From positions 1,206,743-1,270,742 of the forward strand of contig KN832560.1 in NCBI GenBank assembly GCA_000827205.1: a stretch of 64,000 bases of DNA, given 5' to 3'. The position numbers were made by a program, and so were the translations under genes. Of the stretch, positions 58,883 through 64,000 are shown piece after piece. Origin of the DNA: Plicaturopsis crispa FD-325 SS-3 (taxonomy: Eukaryota > Basidiomycota > Agaricomycetes > Amylocorticiales > Amylocorticiaceae). The notes beneath the pieces were generated by a model. It worked only from the letters and a program-made list of their open reading frames with translations. It searched no databases and was not told where the DNA came from. The number at the start of each line of letters is the position of its first letter. The first letter of the stretch is position 1.

Positions 58883-59599
58883 ATGAGCAGCGAAGAGAGC
58901 GCCGCAGGTGAGTGCGCGCACAATCCTATGCTAGATTTTGCTCGAAAGATTGACGAGTAACAGTAACAGATCCAGCCTCGCAGGTTTGCAAGGTCTGTGG
59001 TGTCACCGCTACATTCCGTTGCACCAAATGCGTCGGGGCATACTATTGCGGAAAGGAGCACCAGGTTACTGTGAGTGACGCTATGCAAGTCGTGTTTACC
59101 GATGTGACATTAATTGATTGCTCCTTAGGATTGGAAAGCTCACAAGCAACGATGTGGCCCACAAGACGGGGACACCGTCACGGTCAGCGCGCTCCTGTTG
59201 CCAGTAGACGAGGATGAGCCGCGGATCGTCAAGATCGATTGCAGCGTCTTCCGCGAGAGCCCAGACAGCGACAAAAACATTATGTACCGCATGAGCTTGA
59301 CGCCGTTCCTCGGCGGTGGCTTCCACGCCCGCAACTACATCTCCAGCATGGGCGAAGACGGCCCGCGCCTCAAGAATGGCCATGGCATCAGTTTGTTCAT
59401 CCGGGATAACTTTTTGTACGACGGGTCAAAACCAAATCGCTGCGTCATCAACATCACCAACGGAGACGCACCACATAACTGGGCAGGACCCGCGATTGCG
59501 CTAAAACAAGAGAACCCCTTCAGCGCACGCTACCTCGACATGACCATGGACGACCTGCCTGCTATCATCAAGCATCTGAAGGAGTACGGTCTGGACTGA
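58883..59599 (+). CDS. MYND-type zinc finger protein, copy 1
   Basis: Starts at 58883 (MSSEESAA); a first intron leads to DPASQVCKVCGVTATFRCTK and then CVGAYYCGKEHQVT. A second intron joins DWKAHKQRCGPQDGDTV. The finger is C-x2-C...C-x2-C...YYC...H...C, a complete MYND zinc-binding set that usually mediates protein contacts. About 140 residues follow with blocks LLPVDEDEPRIVKIDCSVF, DNFLYDGSKPNRCVINI, DAPHNWAGPAIALKQ and a C-terminal helix ending KEYGLD. These blocks recur in the next gene, so the two are tandem duplicates. Function is unknown. Confidence 0.9.
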
Positions 59600-60383
59600 T
59601 TACGACGAGAGCCAGCATGTGTTTCTGTACCGTTAAGATGATACACGTCCTTGTTGCTCCCCATCGCCTTCATGTCAGTGTTCTGACGATTCTTTCTCTT
59701 CACGCCTCCGGCATGCGGCTAGTCTGCGTGCATCGACCGAGGTCGTACGCGGAACACTTGCCAGACTCCGGCAGCGCCGATCTTTCCCTGCAGAGTGTTA
59801 TCGCGATAACCGTACCTTGGTACCGTCCCGGCAGCACTGAGAGGGTCCTCGTGCCTATCCCGCTCAGCATCGCGTTCCATTGTTCTCCCAAGCTCACTGG
59901 ACCGTGGCCCTATGCAACACGTAAAAGCCAGGTCTGCCCTTCTCTTCATGCCGGAAGCGTCCTGGTTCTTGCGCCCAGCAACATGAAGAAGCTATGGAGA
60001 CGCAGAAGATCTCTGGTTTCCCGTAGCCCTTCCGCGGACGTCGATGGTCCTGATACTTTTTGCTGCAGTGCATTCGCCTTTGACGCTAGCCTTGCCCTGA
60101 CCACCCATGTAAGAGTTATTGCTGCTATGAATCCACTAGAGTTGCTAAATCTGGCCGCACTTATCTCAGAAAATGCACAGGCTTGAGCTTCTTGGGCCGC
60201 ATTACTCACGCATCGCGGGTCTCCGCTTCATTTCTCCTAGACGCCCACGGTTATCTATCAAGACAGCACCCAGCCGACGGTGTATATAGGCTAGTCGTCC
60301 CTATGGAAGGAGCGGGCGAGCCGTCCTGATTCTTCTCTGCTCCCCCACCCGAGTACAGAGATAGCAGACAGCCATCCGCCAGC
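59600..60383. other. intergenic region between MYND copies
   Basis: No gene is supported. A TATATAG stretch at 60283-60289 lies about 95 bp before the ATG of copy 2 and may be its TATA box. Confidence 0.4.
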
Positions 60384-61097
60384 ATGTCACGTCCAGCCGC
60401 CGTCCCACCAGCGTCCAAAGCCGAGACACATCCGTGCAAAGTGTGTAGTGTTCCCACTACTATGCGGTGCTCCCGTTGCGCCGAGGCCTGGTACTGCTCG
60501 AAGGAACATATCGCAGAGGTAAGTCCAATCTCCCCACGATAATCAGAGTGCTATTCCTTACGTCCCTTTCTCACGCAGGTTTGGCGCTTGCACAAGCCCA
60601 CGTGTTACCCTCGGGGCACTGTGCAGGCCATCCTCTTCCCTGTCGACGAAGACAAGCCTCGTATGGTCACTGTTGAATACTGGATCGAACCACCCGACGA
60701 AGAGGACGTGATGCCGAGTAAATCTCATCGCTTGAACCTCAAACCGTGGTTAGGTAGGACAGAATCCGTTGATCTCAATAGGCACGGTATAGAGGGTCCC
60801 CCGATCGGACGTACGCTGCGCCTGATTTGGGGAGACTGTCATCTGAAAGATGGGTCGAAGTCGAATCGTTCTATCCTACGGGCGACCAAAGGGCTGCAGG
60901 TGCATAACTGGGCGGGAAACATCATGGCATTTCGGGCGGTTGAGCCGTATCAATATATAGCCCAGGTCAAGGATGCGGTCATGGAGGAGGATCTGGAACC
61001 TATCATCGCCTACTTCAGCGAGTACAGGCGTATCCTGCCCCGCTCATTGTACCAATATGTGAGTGTCTTTGCTTCTCGTATTCAAAAGTTCTGCTGA
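60384..61097 (+). CDS. MYND-type zinc finger protein, copy 2
   Basis: Starts at 60384 (MSRPAAVPPASKAETHPCKV). The MYND finger is CKVCSVPTTMRCSRCAEAWY followed by CSKEHIAE, then after an intron VWRLHKPTCYP. The following domain parallels copy 1: LFPVDEDKPRMVTVE, DCHLKDGSKSNRSILRA, LQVHNWAGNIMAFR, then a helix EEDLEPIIAYFSEYRR. Spacing of blocks is the same, but this copy is longer and diverged. Two ends are possible: read-through to TGA at 61095-61097, or use of the GTGAGT at 61060 as a donor with a further exon from about 61124. The first is listed. Confidence 0.85.
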
Positions 61098-61436
61098 TCG
61101 CTTTATTTGTGTGTCGTATGGTAGGGAATATCTACCTCTCTGAACACCGTTGAACACACCCGTGCTTCAATATGCTCGCGTCCTCATGCTAGAACGACTG
61201 TATCTCTACTCTTACGGCTACCTATATGCGAGAACACTCGACTTGATCTTGTACCGCTCACTTTGTATAATTCCATTGTATTCTTGGGACCAAATGATAC
61301 ACATTGTCAGATATCCGGAACGGTCCTAGCAAATCCACCAAGTCCTCGATTGCACTCGGTCGTACAACAGTAGAACAACGCTGGTCGATACATTAGGAAA
61401 GTCGTCTACGGTTGTCGGCCAGGATATTCCACATCG
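61098..61436. other. convergent intergenic region
   Basis: The 3' flanks of MYND copy 2 (+) and the transcription factor (-). It could hold a last exon of the former. Confidence 0.35.
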
Positions 61437-63728
61437 TCATTGGCTACCGTCCGGTACGGCCATTTCGAGTTTGATCATCTTTGCATTGGCACCTGTAGAC
61501 AGAGACAGGGTGAGCAGGGTGAACCTGTAGCGTAATGGACGGAGTAGCAGAGACTTTCCTGCGCAGGGGAATGTCTTGCTCAAACGTTCCATGGCATCCA
61601 CGAGCACGCCTAAATCCTTGTCGACGGCGGCAACAGACACGTCGCGGGTGGCCTCCAGCGGATGGTGTGAGGCTCGTCTCCGTATGCTAATCAAGGCATT
61701 TGAGGCAAGCGTCCAACAGGTCTAAAGATAACCACGGTATAAATCAACGGGTCAGGTTAAACAGCAATTCTAGATATCGACGTACGCTCATGATTGGGTC
61801 GAGGAAGTCCCAGTCCTCCTCAGACAATTCCCGGATGAGCCCTATGACGGCCAGACCAGCCCGAAGAACCTGCTCACAAGCAACTAGAGAGCTTCGCATT
61901 ACGTTGACATGCAGACATATCTGGGCCGTCGATATCATCGTGTGGATGGTAAACAGTCCTGCCTTCACAGAGGGGGCGCGGGGTTTGGGTATTTGGTCTC
62001 TGAGGGGCGGAGTGGCGGCGGAGAGGTTCTCGAGCGATGATGATATTTCGCGGTGCTCGTGCTCGTGCAAAAATTGACCGGGCGTCGTGGTGGCTACAAT
62101 TATGGAAAATTGAAATTGAGCGGATAGATGTGGAGAACAAGGGAGATCGTACTTCGAGCAAGTCGACACGAACGGTCGAGAAGGCTAGTCGCTTTGGTTC
62201 TCATCGCGGGCGACAGCTGCACGGACAAGCTGTCAGAGAGTCTCCCGGACAGAAAGTAAACAAAACACGGTATACTTCGGCCATCTGGGGCTGCTCCGGA
62301 TCCTGGAAACCGTATATGAGCCGGCAGTAAATTTTTGACAATCGGATAGAATACGCACTGAGTCGGCGACCTCGTTTATCCACGGAGATAAGTCTCCAGG
62401 AAAAGCGGGCGGCAGCCCATAAGCAATCGTCCACAGGCGATCTATCATGAACACTTGTCTCGAGACGAGGGCATGATCCTTGAGCTCAGGCTTTTTCTCA
62501 AAGTTCGTCGATAGGATATCTGCGTTCTGGGTATGATGCGAAAAACCTAGTCCAACAGCAAGGCGAGCCGCCGAGTACGAGTGATAGTATCCTTCCAGAG
62601 GACGCGACTTGATGAAGAGATAGACCGCTACGAGGCAGGATGCCTGCACAACGTCGAGGAGACGGTCAGAGTGCTGAAGAGCATCGTTGATTTCTCTGAG
62701 CGTCTTGTCAAATAATTTGGGCTCGACTCCGGAGAACCACGGCGACCGTGCGAAATGACACGCGAGGAGGAAAATTGCATGTTTGAGCGCAGGATGCGGT
62801 TGCTGGTGCGGTGAAACAAGAGCGGTCAAGGTATGTCTATTGGTATTACCAACGAATTCAAAGTAGCATTGCTGTCGATGCGAAAGAAACGTGTCCAGTC
62901 TGTATCGAGAGGTGAAAGTAGTACAGATGAGGGGTCTAGCAACGTGGATAAACATGAGGGGGGGACACACAGAATTTCTTTGCTAGCAGAAGGAAGATCG
63001 CAGTCTGCTGACCACGATGCAGGAGTGGATCCCGACTCTCCGCGCTCCGCGGTGGATGTAGATGCATCGATATTGGTGCCACCAAAATTCCATACATGCG
63101 GATCAGGTCCGAGATCCTGGGGCGTCTCTTCGGCGAGGCTGTGGAGTGCTGAAGCTGGTGTACGGTGCTCGTACTGCAACCCTGCCATGTAGAATGGGGT
63201 GTCGCTGGGAGGTATCTCCGGTACATCGAGAAACGGACTAGGCTCCCATTCCATGGCCGAGAAATCCTGAAATTCGACGACGGGCGCACCCTCTTCCGTC
63301 GGTGGTGAGGATGAATCGCTTGATTTATGAAAGTCCGTATGCATGGACGATCCCCTGAGCGATGAAGGGCCTGGTGATATCGACCCGCTGGGTTGCCTCT
63401 CAAGCTCTTGTATCCGCGATTCGAGTAGCGTTATCTTTTCCTGGAGCATCTGCGTGCGGCTTTTCCTGTCGTCGTACTCGCAGTCATCCTGACGGTGAGT
63501 TTTCCGACACGGCGTGCAGGACGGTCGAAGACCGTCGCATCTCTGTGCAGAAATCCGTGAATAACCCGGCTAGGGACCAATCCGCCCGCAAAACTGACCA
63601 TCTTTCTCTTCCTATAATTTATATTTTACGGTAGAACATTAGGCTCGATGGATGAAAACTGTATCAAGCACTTACCTGCATTGTCGACAGGCAGTTCCGC
63701 GAGTCAGAGCAGGGTTTTTGGAGGCCAT
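61437..63728 (-). CDS. Zn2Cys6 fungal transcription factor
   Basis: Nuclear DNA-binding regulator of the Gal4 class. It starts at 63728 (MASKNPALTRGTACRQCR). Two introns interrupt the finger; splicing through a 13-nt micro-exon (KRKM) gives C-x2-C-RKRKMR-C-DGLRPS-C-TP-C-RKTHRQDD-C, a complete binuclear zinc cluster. A short coiled coil follows (MLQEKITLLESRIQELERQ), the usual dimerisation element, then a Ser/Pro/Asp-rich linker. The middle region is the Fungal_trans type (HPALKHAIFLLACHFARSPW, GYYHSYSAARLAVGLGFSHH, RQVFMIDRLWTIAYGLPPAF, PGDLSPWINEV). The last exons include EHREISSSLENLSAATPP and LIRELSEEDWDFLDPIMS, and the chain ends AVPDGSQ at 61437. Target genes cannot be inferred. Confidence 0.92.
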
Positions 63729-64000
63729 GGCGGTTCTAAAGCATCAGCGGTTAGATATGTTGCCCCTCTATAAACAGAACCACGGACATAATAACATAAT
63801 ACCGATAGGCATCCTGGATCCTGGCGTTCTTCCATGCATGTGTATTTCCGGTTAAAGTCCAGCGGAACAAAAGCCAATGCTTACTCCGCTGTCTATGCCT
63901 CACCGGCACCTTGTAATGCGCGGCTACAGCTAACGAATGATAATCGATAAGTCGTTGCGATTTTGATCGCATATCCAACAGAGATGAAAAAGTGCACGCC
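63729..64000. promoter_or_regulatory. upstream region of the Zn2Cys6 gene
   Basis: Presumed promoter running off the window; no core element was recognised. Confidence 0.3.

Overview
The window is nuclear DNA of a filamentous basidiomycete. Genes carry many short introns (about 50-70 bp, GT...AG), spacing is tight, and several families are typical of Agaricomycetes (DUF6535, DUF6699, DUF6697, M50B-like, cerato-platanin, polyporopepsin-like protease). A wood- or litter-decay mushroom, possibly Polyporales, fits best; the order is inference.

Layout. Positions 0.8-25.2 kb are a conserved housekeeping block: an Old Yellow Enzyme-type oxidoreductase (-), elongation factor 3 (-), V-ATPase subunit a (-), an LACTB2-like metallo-beta-lactamase-fold hydrolase (+), a TIP/ITFG1-like FG-GAP membrane protein (-), an M50B-like membrane metalloprotease built from micro-exons (-), an FAD monooxygenase (-), a degenerate dienelactone hydrolase joined to an NTF2/SnoaL-like part (+), a poorly resolved coiled-coil gene (-) and the spliceosome factor CWC22 (+). 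A cerato-platanin gene follows at 26 kb.

Positions 26.5-43.2 kb are an accessory, repeat-rich island. It holds a 440-bp non-autonomous DNA transposon with perfect 22-bp terminal repeats and an 8-bp target duplication; an apparently intact three-exon DDE transposase-like gene with a D-97-D-160-E triad; a 328-bp inverted repeat pair; a DUF6699 gene whose intron contains a 4.1-kb element with long inverted ends, an inner palindrome, minisatellites and an assembly gap; and a DUF6535 membrane-protein gene whose last exons are strikingly AT-rich.

Positions 43.5-63.7 kb return to ordinary gene-dense sequence: isochorismatase-like hydrolase (+), DUF6697 coiled-coil protein (-), TPR/F-box/LRR protein (+), glyoxalase-like protein (-), secreted aspartic protease (-), the mRNA 3'-end factor Pfs2 (+), a CBM21 glycogen-targeting PP1 regulatory subunit (-), two tandem MYND-finger genes (+) and a Zn2Cys6 transcription factor (-).

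There is no operon-like organisation and no biosynthetic cluster. The genes serve separate roles: translation, vacuolar acidification, splicing, 3'-end formation, secretion and glycogen control. No rRNA, tRNA or CRISPR array was recognised. The strongest unusual signals are the DDE enzyme with its Cys-rich insertion, the element-bearing giant intron, the AT-rich DUF6535 gene and the micro-exon run in the M50B-like gene.
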